A stretch of 64,000 nucleotides of DNA from Gonatopus flavifemur (lineage: Eukaryota; Arthropoda; Insecta; Hymenoptera; Dryinidae). Positions within the stretch are counted from its first letter, which is position 1, and each line of letters starts with the position of its first letter. A program made the position numbers and the translations under genes. Where the stretch lies: positions 59,946,001-60,010,000 of the forward strand of contig JAFFJZ010000001.1 of assembly GCA_018340375.1 (NCBI GenBank). The letters are read 5' to 3'. A model generated the notes under the pieces. That model was not told the DNA's origin, ran no database searches, and saw nothing but the letters and a program-made list of their open reading frames with translations. Shown in pieces: positions 36,125 to 45,792 of the stretch.

Positions 36125-36437
36125 CCCTGATGAAAATTCCCGATATCGGAATTTCATCGTTGAATCATCATTTGTATTAATACTAACGAAAATCTATCGT
36201 TTGGTTTCGTTATCAAAAAAGTTCGATAAAAATACGATGTCTACGATAATTATCCGATATAGAATCGATCAGCAGCCCGATGATTTCCCGACATCGGATT
36301 AACATCGGATAGTTATCGTAGACATGGTATTTCTACCGAACTTGTCTGATAATGAAACCAAACGATAGATTCCCGACAGTATTAATACAAATGATGATTC
36401 AACGATGAAATTCCGATATCGGGAATTTTCATCAGGG
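36125..36437. mobile_element. near-perfect palindromic MITE (CCCTGATGAAAATTCC ends)
   Basis: The first 60 bases, starting CCCTGATGAAAATTCCCGAT, return almost unchanged as the inverse at the right end. Both arms carry CAAACGATAGA or its inverse near the centre. AG flanks each side. A related element with CATCAGGG at one end is at 38080-38238. Confidence 0.8.
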
Positions 36438-36454
36438 AGGACATTCGAAATGTA

Positions 36455-36709
36455 CACTGAGAGAAATAATTACTAATGACAAGAAAATATATTCTTGAAT
36501 ATTTTTGAAAATATATATTTTTAAATGCAGCTAATATGGTGTGGAGCCAAGAGAAATTTTCTTTAATCAAGAAAATATTTTCTCAATTTAAGAAATCTAT
36601 GCTTGGTTTCAGGAAAATTTTCTTGCATGAAGAGAAAATATTCTTGGAGAAGTGAATTTCTTAGAACAAGAAAATATATTGTTGATGATAGTAATTATTT
36701 CTCTCTGTG
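36455..36709. mobile_element. palindromic MITE (CACTGAGAGAAATAATTA ends), TA duplication
   Basis: CACTGAGAGAAATAATTACT at the left is mirrored by AGTAATTATTTCTCTCTGTG. TA flanks both ends (36453-36454, 36710-36711). The interior alternates AAGAAAATATATTCTTG motifs. Confidence 0.8.
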
Positions 36710-38079
36710 TACGATATCCATTCAATCCACGTTCGATTGACGTACCGTCATATATTCGATCACATACGTTGGATGATCATGCATAGCACCTTGAAACGGT
36801 CTTTTGGAATGTACATAGAACATATTTCGAATATTCTAAGAACGTTCATAGTATATTCTGGTGCTACTTGGGTACTTAACAACCTCAAAAACCACTGGGT
36901 CCCAAGTTTGAAGGAAATCCGATGGATTTTTGAATTTTTATCCACCATATTAGAGCCACCATTTCCAATTTGTTTTCGTTGACAACGGATTCGTAATTAG
37001 CAACCGCAAAAAAACTGCGTATCGAGTTTGAAGGGAATCCGATGGATTTTCGAATTTTTGTCCGCCATATTGGACCCGCCATTTCGAATTCCGTGATTTT
37101 GACAACGGATTCGTAATTAGCAATCTCAAAAATCACTGCGTACCAAGTTTGAAGGGAATCCTATGGATTTTCGGATTTTTGTCCGCCATATTGGATCCGC
37201 CGTTTTGAATTTTGTGATTATGACAACGGATTCGTAATGAGCAATCCCAAAAACTTCTGGGTACCGAGTTTGAAGGAAATCCGATGGATTTTTGAATTTT
37301 TATCCGCCATATTAGACCCGCCATTTCCAATTTTTTTATGTTGACAACGGATTCGTAATTAGCAACCGCAAAAACACTGCGTATCGAGTTTGAAGGGAAT
37401 CCGATGGATTTTCGAATTTTTGTCCGCCATATTGCACCCGCTATTTTGAATTTCGTGATTTTGACAACGGATTCGTAATCAGCGACCACGAAAATCCCTG
37501 AGTCCAAGATTTCAAGCAATTTTGAGAACTCCTCATATTTTTTTCCAACTTTTTGGCATTTGGCCTCACTATGCACCGTAATGTATATTTTTCGATTTTC
37601 CAAAGAGCTTCAATAATACCTCAAAAGAACATACGACGAGCGTTGGTGAGCTCCCACAGGCACTTTTTTTCCTGGTGCGAAAAGGTTCCAGTGCACGCAT
37701 ACAGATAATACACCTGAAAAAATAGGGGAAACAACGCAAAACTAAACTATTTTTGTCTCTTAAATATAAAACGTATTCATTTACAAAATTGATAATGTTG
37801 AATGCGATGTTCAACGCTCAGTTACATTCAACAAATTTGATTTGTAAGGTTGGAGCAAAACATTTTCCTTTTGAATTTTCAATTTTACATGAATCATTAT
37901 GGATGTAAGAATAAAAATATAAGTCTTCAGAGGAACGTGAAATGTGCTCACTGGTAATAATTATAAAAAATTAACAATTGCACGTGTGGATCTATATATG
38001 AATCTATATAAGAGTATTACTCGAAGGTTGAGTTTCACATTCAGCTCTTTACTATGAAACCAGAATGAAAAATTAGATC

Positions 38080-38238
38080 CCCTAGTAAAAACGCGGATAG
38101 ATTCGAATAAAAATTTGCAGATGAATACAAAAATAGGATCGAAACTAATAGAAAAACAATCCACTTTTATTCGTTTCAATCCTATTTTTGTATCCATCGG
38201 CAAATTTTTATCCAAATCTATCCGCGTTTCCATCAGGG
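38080..38238. mobile_element. palindromic MITE (CCCTAGTAAAAACGCGG / CATCAGGG ends)
   Basis: AAACGCGGATAGATTCGAAT at the left is mirrored by AAATCTATCCGCGTTT at the right, and CAAAAATAGGATCGAAAC by TTTCAATCCTATTTTTG. It lies in the intron upstream of the candidate alternative exon. Confidence 0.75.
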
Positions 38239-38421
38239 TCATTCATCTTGAGCTTTGCTTCCCGATAGATGAACTTTTTTTATGCGTGGAGTTAAGAATT
38301 GTACTCATTCAATTCAGATACAAGGAACCAATGAGAGTTGAATATAAAATCGATCTACCATGAACTTAGAATTTATATATTCACCTTGCGACTGTTCTTC
38401 CGAGTTAATTACTTGTTTTAG

Positions 38422-38859
38422 CATGAAAGATATGATACGATGAAACAATATGATAACAGTTTATCCGGAAGCACTTCAGAATCAACAAGTTTCCCTGCTG
38501 TTAGAAATCTTCTTAGCGAAAAACAGCCTCGAATTCCTCTAAGACCTGTCAATTATGCTCCTCTAACGATTCAATCCACGCGAAATCGATTCCGGGGGAT
38601 AATATTATGTACCGATTTGAGATTGCAAATGCGTAGATCATCACCCTTCTATATCGATGAAACAACGACATTCAGTTCTGTCTTCGAACTAAAATCTCAA
38701 ACAACCCTCAATTTTCTACACCCGTTTTCTACTCGGTTACAAATCTTGGTTGACCCTCGTCACTATTTCCTCAGGGAATACGCGAACCCGAGCCGACCCT
38801 TGTTCTTGCTTCACTCTTATATTCATTCAGACTTTCCGACAACTGTAGTCTCTGTCTGA
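38422..38859 (+). CDS. candidate alternative terminal exon of the membrane-protein gene
   Basis: An ACTTGTTTTAG acceptor (ending 38421) is followed by 145 open codons in phase 0 with the upstream exon at 34814-34897. They start HERYDTMKQYDNSLSGSTSE and end at a TGA (38857-38859). The product would replace the Thr/Pro-rich tail with a Ser/Arg-rich one containing LLSEKQPRIPLRPVNY. It is the longest open frame in the 35-45 kb interval and lies between two constitutive-looking exons of the same strand. I do not recognise the sequence. It could instead be a chance open frame or an independent gene starting at the ATG at 38440. Confidence 0.4.
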   Translation, partial: HERYDTMKQYDNSLSGSTSESTSFPAVRNLLSEKQPRIPLRPVNYAPLTIQSTRNRFRGIILCTDLRLQMRRSSPFYIDETTTFSSVFELKSQTTLNFLHPFSTRLQILVDPRHYFLREYANPSRPLFLLHSYIHSDFPTTVVSV

Positions 38860-39328
38860 GTTCAAGTGATTAAGCAATCTTCTTGGAAAACATATTCAGT
38901 TGGGTGAAAGAAGCCGTTTCGCAAGATCATACTCAGGACATTCCTTGATATACAGGCTGTCACGAAATTCCCTCACCTACTTCCAGAAGTGGATTCTTGA
39001 TATAGAACCGAAGAACTTTTATCTCTCATAATTCAAACTTCCTTAATCAGACAAGGGAATTCCTTTTTTCTAACTAATCTCGTATTAGTTCAGATCCTAT
39101 TCTTTGATGATTTTCCACTAAGAAGAGTATAGAATCATTCTGTGTCTTTGACATAAACTTTTTCAAGAGGATTCGTGAATTTTTCAGTTCGAATTCGTGA
39201 CCGATGGAAAGTTCTTGGAGACTTTCTTAATTAAAATTTTGAATAAATGAAAGAACAAGCGAAGTTGAAGAGAAAATTCTCTTCTCACTGCATAACAAAA
39301 ACTGATTGTGTTTTGTTCAAAGTACCTC

Positions 39329-39572
39329 CCCGAGTAGAAATTCATATTGGGTGTTCGATCAGGACCAGATCTGGAAAGCCTTTTCTCGAACTATGATAGG
39401 GCATGCCAAATTACAAACCTAGCAGGGCCAGATCTGGTTAACCCTAATCAAGCGTGCCAAATCATGGCCTCACCAGGACCAGATCAGGTGTGTCAAAATA
39501 GGGTGAGCCCTATCGCTGCCCGATCGAGCCCATAATGAACATGAGGCTGGCTAAACAATTTTCCTGCTCGGA
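39329..39572. mobile_element. CCCGAGCAGAAA-end MITE, second copy
   Basis: It opens CCCGAGTAGAAATTCATATT and closes CCTGCTCGG. Shared blocks with the copy at 4670-4968 include GGGTGTTCGATCAGGACC (inverted there) and ATGAGGCTGG. An incidental plus-strand frame is not called as a gene. Confidence 0.7.
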
Positions 39573-40009
39573 TCATTCTGTCTTCCTGAACTTGGAAAAT
39601 TTGAACAATGGATGCATATGAATCTTTCCAATGATTTGGATCAGAGGATGCTAATTCATTTTGCAGGAAAATAAAGATCATCAGGGATTTAATGAGTACA
39701 CTAATGAAGAGGATATGATACGTTTGTCAAGATAACGATAGAAATAAAAGTGTATAATGCCACAAATTCGATTACTACATTCTATCGAATTAGTTCAAAT
39801 AGTTGCAGTTAGATGAATGCGCATTTGCATTGAAATGATCAGAACAAATCAATCAAAGGTGAAAAGGATATTATAAAATCACCTTTAGCGTTGATCATGA
39901 CAACGAATGGATTTAGTCTTCTCAGGTTACAAAGAATATACATATAATTTCAATTCATTCGGTGAATTAGAATAATGAATTCCAATCTTCTCATGAATAT
40001 GTTTCAAAG

Positions 40010-40238
40010 GTTCCTGCCGTTAGATACGCAGTTCCACCAACTACCACAGCTACATATTTGAGCTCAAGAAGAGCACCAACTAATAATGAGACAAAAGTCA
40101 CTGCTACACCTACCCAGAGTCCAACAGCTGGTCCGAATACTCCATCCATAGAGAGGACTCCCAACGCTGGGAGACCTCCAAGAAAGCATGTACAATTCCC
40201 CGACACACCTTTGCTCAACACTACAGGAGGACAAACAG
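40010..40238 (+). CDS. membrane-protein gene, cytoplasmic tail exon
   Basis: Acceptor GTTTCAAAG and donor GTAAGC bound 229 bp (phase 0 in, phase 1 out). The product starts VPAVRYAVPPTTTATYLSSR and continues as a Thr/Pro/Ser-rich tail (TATPTQSPTAGPNTPS) to RKHVQFPDTPLLNTTGG. The TPTQSPT and FPDTP stretches offer several Ser/Thr-Pro phosphorylation-type sites, which is an inference only. GC content is clearly above its surroundings, as expected for coding sequence. Confidence 0.85.
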
Positions 40239-40731
40239 GTAAGCAGAGTCCTTAGATTCCATTCAACTTTCATAGAAAGTAGGTATTTAAGAACATATTG
40301 TATATTTCCAAAGATGTCAATTTTACCTGTAAAATTAAACTATTGGAACAGGTTTTCGTGTGGAATTATTGTATTTCCAATTTGAATTTTTCATTGTATA
40401 TTCGCATTTTAGTGAAGAAGGAAGAAAATTGAACACACATCGAGTTGGTATGATGCTGCAAGGACTGTGTGAACCATTAAAAAAATCTTGAATCGAATCA
40501 TATATTCTATATATGAATATACGTATTGTATTCTCCAACTTAATTAAAACCAATTCGATGTGTATTCAAGGAACAGTTACAATACTGATAATGATAATAA
40601 TGTACCAATTTGTTATCCAAGTTCGATGTCTTAAAGCACCAGGAAACATATTTATATCCCAATACCTGGTACATGTATAAGAGAGATAAGTGAATGAATG
40701 AAACAATATTACTAAAATCATTTCATTCCAG

Positions 40732-40844
40732 GAGTTCCCGTCTCCAATTCCCCACACATTTATCCACAAGAAAACACCAAGAGCACGATGTCCTTACTCC
40801 GACCAAGTGACGCCATAACAATGAGAAGCCATCAATCTTTTTAA
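40732..40844 (+). CDS. membrane-protein gene, last exon
   Basis: A TTTCATTCCAG acceptor opens the exon in the phase needed to follow 40238. It encodes GVPVSNSPHIYPQENTKSTM and on to SDAITMRSHQSF before TAA (40842-40844). The first possible poly(A) signal, AATAAA, is at 40913-40918 and another at 41346-41351. The stop codon sits in the loop of a 13-bp perfect inverted repeat, and the same frame stays open for 75 more codons (see findings). Confidence 0.85.
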
Positions 40845-41943
40845 CGGACAAAAAGTAAGATGGCTTCTCATCCCTTCGATTTCTCATTACAAGCTATTAT
40901 GTTCCATGAGAAAATAAATGTTCCTTTATCGATGTTCTTCATATTTTTCTCAACCAATTGGTGGCCACAGAAGAAATCGAAATATCGTACATTTGAAACT
41001 GTGAAAAGGTTCTTTTCTGAACCTATATCTTCGAATTTAAATAATTTAATATCAACGATAGATATAATGTAAACAATTCGGAATGTACCCCGTGGAAACG
41101 GATGTTCGAATTTCACACGATTCTTATCTTTCTTCCGACACATCGCATATTGAATTCACCCCATGCACGCACTCGGTTATTTTGAGTGCTTTGAATCAAT
41201 ACGTTTGTACCACATTCGATTGGGACGTTCAATTATATTTGCGAGACAAGAATTATAAAAGATTGTGGGTTCAAATATCGATTTTCACAGGGTATTTAAA
41301 TATGGTATGATAAATAAGATTAGTTTTTTATAGAAATCTTTTGTGAATAAATTGAATATTACCGCAAATGTGTGCATTGAAATATTTACATATTATACAA
41401 ACCTTTCGATTTTATTGTAAAATAAGATACCACAAAGATGTTAAATTATCATTGAATGTGATATCAAATTTTGAAAAATATAAAGAATCGATACGTTATA
41501 TAAAGATTTATAATACATTCAACTCACCTATGTTGAATCAGGAGGGAAGAGAATAAACGGAGAATTGTATATTCCAATGTCAAAGTCTGATTGAAATCTT
41601 CATTCTCTTGCTTCCTTTATCATTGTAGTTCATGATGTTCCACTGTACCTGTTTGTACATACTGATTTAAAATGTTATATTCAGTGATTTCCAATAAACG
41701 TCTGAAGATACTATATAGTGCATTTAGATTTAATCTCCCTGAAATTATTTTAAGTACACTCAAAGAATTTTGCCTTGAAAATGATCGTAAAATTCCAGGA
41801 ACCGAGAGACAAATGAAAATTCTTCGAAGAATCACTGCACCCTCTCTAAATCCGAAAGAGTGCAAAATCGCGCGTTTCACTCCACTGAGACTCAGAAGCA
41901 GTGATGCCAGAAATCAAGTTTTGCCTCCTCCATCAAGCCCCAT

Positions 41944-42660
41944 CCCGACTAGAAATTCAACCCATGGACCAGATCAGGTCAACTTTGATCCAGCCCAGGT
42001 CCTAGTAAGGCAACCTCGTCAGGACTTGAGAAGTCGTGTCACGCTTTGCTAACATAAGGACCTTATGAGGCAAGACTAATTAGGATTTGATGTGGAATCC
42101 CATACCAAAACCTCCAGAATAAATTTAAATTAGGATATCAACAGGACATTCACAACCCAAAAATGTTGTATGCACAGTTGACATTTGTTCAGAAATATTT
42201 TCCTAATTTAGAGAAAATTTATTTCACCAAGGAGTATACGATCTAAAATTAGGACATTTTTGCATTCACTTTTTTAAACTGTACATTATAAACATATATG
42301 TTCATAATCTTAGGATAACCTAACAAGGTCTCAATGAGATTACAGCGAGGAAAACTTACCCCTACAGCACCGGACATTTCTACGTTGCCTCCACGTGGAA
42401 TCTCCGTTCATCCACGTCCACCATTTATCCACATAGAGGCCACGGAGATGCAACCTAGAAATCGGTGGATGTGCTGTTAGGGTATTTCAACCTTCTAGGA
42501 TAATTTAAGGGAAACCTAATTATGATCAAATGGGCTTATCCCTACGTGGGGCAACCACATCCAATCCCGATTAGGATTTCAGAAGGTATACCGTATTTCG
42601 GATGACCTTGTTAAGTCCTCATCATATGTCAGGTTGACCCTATGATAATTTCCACTCGGG
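41944..42660. mobile_element. CCCGASYAGAAAT-end element inside the hAT-like MITE
   Basis: CCCGACTAGAAATTCAAC is mirrored by GATAATTTCCACTCGGG. The interior has GACCAGATCAGGTC and TAATTAGGA motifs and a further insertion at 42360-42482. Confidence 0.6.
42360..42482. mobile_element. short palindromic MITE (CCCTACAGCAC ends)
   Basis: CCCTACAGCACCGGACATTT is mirrored by a diverged CGGTGGATGTGCTGTTAGGG. The core repeats TCCACGTGGAAT and TTGCCTCCACG. Similar core sequence is found next to another family member at 55835-55860. Confidence 0.6.
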
Positions 42661-43087
42661 ATTTGTATAGAAATTCCACGCACACAATGAAGCCGCCGAA
42701 AAAAAAATTTGATTATGTACAGGCAAAATGTCTTGATGGAAGGGGCAAAAGTTGACGAAAGTTGGAATTTCTGGCATCACTGCTCAGGAGTAAGTCAGTC
42801 CACTTCGAGTGGGATTTTCACTCGTTTCGAGTGAACAACTCTCACCCTTTTAGAGCAAAAAATTCACTCTAGAATTCGAATGGCCCTGGAGATTCCAAAA
42901 TGACCAATTTTTATCGTTTACTTTCGGTTATTTTTTGGTTTGGTCAAAATTTGGTCAGAAAATGTTTACCCACACGGGAAAAAAAGTATAGTTATCATGA
43001 CGATCTGAAGTAGAAGAGAAAGTGTAAGTGGCGATATTGTATCGCTATGGTAACGATATAGATGGTTCAGGCTAACCATCTATGGAG

Positions 43088-43412
43088 ACTTCCGAAGCAG
43101 TGATGCCAGATTCGAGACCGAGACCGTTTTTACTCACCCCATTGACCGTTTCCCCTTTGTCCCACCATGCGGAATAAGTCGGGTGAACGACAGAGAAAGA
43201 GTGACTATCACTCTCTCGCTCGCCCAACTTATTCCGCATGGTGGGAGAAAGGGGAAGCGGTCGATGGAGAGGGTAAGAGCGGTCTCGGTCTCGAATCTGG
43301 CATCACTGTTCCGAAGTAATTGATCCTGATGCTTGAATCACTTTTCCAGCTTTTTGATTCGTTGAAAAGTGATCGGATCAAGATCCAAGGATCAGGATCA
43401 ACTACTTCGGAA
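43088..43412. repeat. hairpin (ACTTCCGAAGTAATTGATCC) split by a hAT-like MITE
   Basis: Without the insertion at 43098-43308 the sequence ACTTCCGAAGTAATTGATCC pairs with GGATCAACTACTTCGGAAG at 43393-43411. The arms extend through TCACTTTTC / GAAAAGTGA around a short loop. Confidence 0.6.
43098..43308. mobile_element. 211-bp hAT-like palindromic MITE with perfect 8-bp duplication
   Basis: CAGTGATGCCAGATTCGAGA and its inverse TCTCGAATCTGGCATCACTG form the ends. TTCCGAAG flanks both sides exactly (43090-43097, 43309-43316). The arms carry GAAAGGGGAAGCGGTCGATG and are GC-rich, with a perfect CCACCATGCGG / CCGCATGGTGG pair. Confidence 0.92.
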
Positions 43413-43503
43413 GCCTCCTATATCGTTCTTCGAAGGATCTGTTTCCTCATGGCAACGATACTGATATTTCTATACTTTGGACAGTCATGACACCGATCCC
43501 GTA

Positions 43504-43714
43504 CAGTGATGCCAGATTTGAGACCGAGACCGATCTTACCCTGTCCATCGACCGCTTCCCCTTTCTTCCACCATGCGGATTAAATCGGGCGAGCGAGAGG
43601 ATGTTAGTTACTCTTTCTCTCTTGCTCGGCTGACTTGATCCGCATGGTGGGAGAAAGGGGAAGCGGTCGATGGAGAGGGTAAGAACGGTCTCGGTCTTGA
43701 ATTTGGCATCACTG
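43504..43714. mobile_element. second 211-bp hAT-like palindromic MITE
   Basis: It has the same length, ends and arms as the copy at 43098. The left flank is ATCCCGTA. The next ATCCCGTA to the right is at 44087-44094, beyond the element at 43720-44075 and one further octamer (ATCCTGTT), so its duplication cannot be read unambiguously. Confidence 0.88.
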
Positions 43715-43719
43715 ATCCC

Positions 43720-44075
43720 CAGGGTTGGGTCATTGACTCGTCATTGACGGTTTGTTACATTTATTACAACCCACATCTTCAATGATATCTTTGAAGACAT
43801 CTTTTAGAGAGACAGTATCTTTTAAATATCTTTTAGACGAAAGGAGAGTTTTAGACATCTAAAAGACATCTAAATGTGTTGCGCAAGACATCTTAAACTT
43901 ATCGAAAAGACAAGAATTGTTATGTGGAAAAGTATGATACGTAATATATAATACGTGAATCACGTATATTACATGAGGAGACCCTGAAGAAGGGGTTTGG
44001 TACAAGGTATGATACGTAAAATAAACTACGTATCATCGCGTATTATACGTCTAGTATTATACCTACCCAACCCTG
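43720..44075. mobile_element. hAT-like MITE (CAGGGTTGGGT ends), 8-bp duplication
   Basis: CAGGGTTGGGTCATTG at the left and ACCTACCCAACCCTG at the right are inverted. Flanks CTGATCCC (43712-43719) and CTGATCCT (44076-44083) agree at 7 of 8 positions. The interior repeats AAGACATCTTTTAGA motifs and TACGTATCA palindromes. Its left duplication overlaps the last three bases of the neighbouring hAT-like MITE, so it landed right at that element's end. Confidence 0.82.
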
Positions 44076-44474
44076 CTGATCCTGTTATCCCGTATCGTTA
44101 CGAGAACGATACTTTTTTTTCCGTGCAGATGGTTTTTACTGTATAATGGACCTATTCGTGACCGAAAATTGATAGTTGCTTAGAACAAATCTGACACCAC
44201 AAGGTTACCAAAAAATGTGGTCTGTTTTAGGGATCTTTTTGGTATTTTTGAGGTCAAAACCCAGAAAATTGCCACGAAATAACAGAAGAATCACCAAGTT
44301 GAGATTGGTTGAATTTTGGTCAATTTTTGTTGAAAAAATTGTCCCAAACGATCAACAAGTTACCAAAACCAAGATTTCTCACCAGAATGTAACCGAAATC
44401 TTTGGTCGCTTGTCGGTTCACCCAGATCCACTAGGGGGCTGTGAGTTATCCCAGAATGGACCTTGCACTCGCTG

Positions 44475-45453
44475 CACGGAGAGAATTAAATAACACTCAC
44501 TGCTATGTAAACATCGAAATAAGCTGCATTTTTTCAGCATAGCATTGGAGACCGTTTTTTGTATCAATCTTTGATCGATTAAATCTTAATAACCTCCACG
44601 TAAATCATAATGATCAGAATGTTACATAGTATCGAATCCAACATCATGATAACTATATTCTGTAACAAATTTCAGGCTATATCGTGTTCATAACAACCAC
44701 AATTTACATATGACAATTGATCTAAAGATGCGTAGTTGTGGAAAGCCCTGTAAAAATGTAGTGGATGGGATGTACATCGTAATAAGTACGATGTGCAATA
44801 CCAACTTCATGCGGCACAATTAACACATCAGTGTGTATGATCGAAAAATGTTTGAGACAAATGAACTCGCAAAATATTCACGAAACGACGATACACCGGT
44901 ATATTCCTAAAAAAAGGTGGTTTGAGAAAGAATTACGATTGAGCACATCAAATAACTGTTCCACATTTATTGTTAGATTAATCGCACTCTGAATACAAAT
45001 TGACTTTTTCGCATCATGCACATGAACTAAGAACAGAAATTATAAAAATCCTAACTTTGAAATAACAAAATCTTTGTTGCGTTTCATTTTACAATCATTA
45101 GAAATTAGTGAAATATTCTGATTTATATTTAAGACAAACTTATTAGAGATGTAATTTATTGACGTATATTTATAAATTTATTTCAATATTCTTTGAAACA
45201 TACGCCAAATTTTTCCAGATTCTCATCTGAAGGTCATTATGTAACACCGTAAACATTACGATTTAATTCCATTCACGAGTAGATTTTTTCATCATACTAA
45301 TCAATATGTTTCATTGTTCATGACACTAGGACATCCATCGGTTTCTACACCTCTGTTCCCATGATACAAAATACTGCAGTATGAAAATAGCAATTAATTT
45401 TTGAATTCAGTCCTATGTAAAATCGGAAACATTAGGATTTAATTCTCTCCGTG
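44475..45453. mobile_element. 979-bp CACGGAGAGAATTAAAT-end element
   Basis: CACGGAGAGAATTAAATAAC is mirrored by GGATTTAATTCTCTCCGTG. Subterminal ACATTAGGATTTAAT / AAACATTACGATTTAATTCC copies occur at 45250 and 45428. It abuts the decayed sugar-transporter fragment on its right, and the fragment does not continue on its left. Confidence 0.65.
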
Positions 45454-45464
45454 TAGAATTACAC

Positions 45465-45792
45465 CCAATGAGGGTATCCAAATGAATCGACTGATATTCC
45501 AACCATAATCGTGAAGATGAAAATACAGACTGATGAAGAAATAAATCAGAATTATGCCTTTAGTTGACTGTACCATCAGAGATTACAAAAATACCAACCA
45601 CTTGTACAAGAATAGACCACGTTTCGAAGATGATGATTAGGTAATCCGCACTTATCATAAGATTCGATGATTTATTGGTTATTGTTTTAGCATAACTGGC
45701 CAGTATTATTCCACCTGAGAAATTATGAGCCGCTGCGACGGCTATTCCAATCAGCACCCTGTTACGAATAATCTTTAAAATCTCATTCGCCA
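45465..45792 (-). pseudogene. degraded MFS sugar-transporter fragment (TM7-TM8 region)
   Basis: The minus strand reads RNRVLIGIAVAAAHNFSGGI, then a hydrophobic run and SILVQVVGIFVISD. This has the composition and order of the TM7-TM8 region of Tret1-type transporters: a basic NR start, a QQFSG-like AHNFSGG, then a polar loop and a VVQVVG-like helix. The frame then hits a stop and the GRR loop expected next is missing. A short stretch near 45470-45520 reads FTIMVGISVDSFGYPHWV, which looks like the TM9 border. No other exons were found nearby, and the TIR element at 44475-45453 begins immediately beyond. It is best seen as a remnant of another tandem copy of the 50-64 kb transporters. Confidence 0.6.

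Larger units (their letters stand above)
35985..36872. mobile_element. TIR element (CCCAAGCAGCA ends) inserted in the satellite, TA duplication
   Basis: CCCAAGCAGCAACGG on the left is mirrored by GTGCTACTTGGG on the right, with TA on both sides (35983-35984, 36873-36874). Internal arms carry GTACGAA/TTCGTAC and AGAACGTACATAG motifs. The satellite period proves the borders. It contains two younger palindromes at 36125-36437 and 36455-36709. Confidence 0.85.
35870..37510. repeat. 120/121-bp tandem satellite, interrupted by an 888-bp element
   Basis: The landmark GACAACGGATTCGTAAT occurs at 36981, 37101, 37222, 37343 and 37463 (spacings 120, 121, 121, 120), and truncated at 35970. Removing the insertion at 35985-36872 plus one TA puts 35970 and 36981 exactly 121 bp apart. 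Units contain a TTTGAAGGGAATCCGATGGA block and CCGCCATATTGGACCCG. The minus strand stays open for up to 156 codons (37133-37603) and encodes a repeating 40-residue motif with NMADKNPKIHRIPFK. Three spacings are not multiples of 3, so this looks like a by-product rather than a gene. Confidence 0.8.
41899..42782. mobile_element. hAT-like MITE (CAGTGATGCCAGA ends), interrupted by another element
   Basis: CAGTGATGCCAGAAATCAAG at the left and AATTTCTGGCATCACTG at the right are terminal inverted repeats. Eight-base flanks CTCAGAAG (41891-41898) and CTCAGGAG (42783-42790) differ at one position. CAG...CTG ends with 8-bp duplications are hAT hallmarks. It encloses the element at 41944-42660. Shorter relatives are at 43098-43308 and 43504-43714. 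Confidence 0.85.
42973..44125. mobile_element. palindromic CACGGA-end element carrying several later insertions, CA duplication
   Basis: CACGGGAAAAAAAGTATAG at the left and ACGATACTTTTTTTTCCGTG at the right are inverted; CA flanks both (42971-42972, 44126-44127). Inside are two 211-bp hAT-like MITEs, a third hAT-like element and a small hairpin. The host sequence on both sides is ACCGAAA-type repeat like 29900-30613. Confidence 0.75.

Noticed and set aside
37133..37603. 156-codon minus-strand frame with a repeated MADKNPKIHRI motif
   Set aside because: It is the 120/121-bp satellite read through. The unit spacing is not consistently a multiple of three and no start or splice context fits.
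40058..40255. overlapping minus- and other-frame ORFs at 39991-40273
   Set aside because: They are shadows of the plus-strand Thr/Pro-rich exon, whose splice sites and phase fit the neighbouring exons.
41672..42052. 126-codon plus-strand frame
   Set aside because: It crosses the border of the hAT-like element at 41899, and its C-terminal part is element sequence; no family resemblance.
44176..44493. 105-codon plus-strand frame
   Set aside because: The sequence is a diverged ACCGAAA-type repeat related to 29900-30613, and the frame ends in a MITE border.
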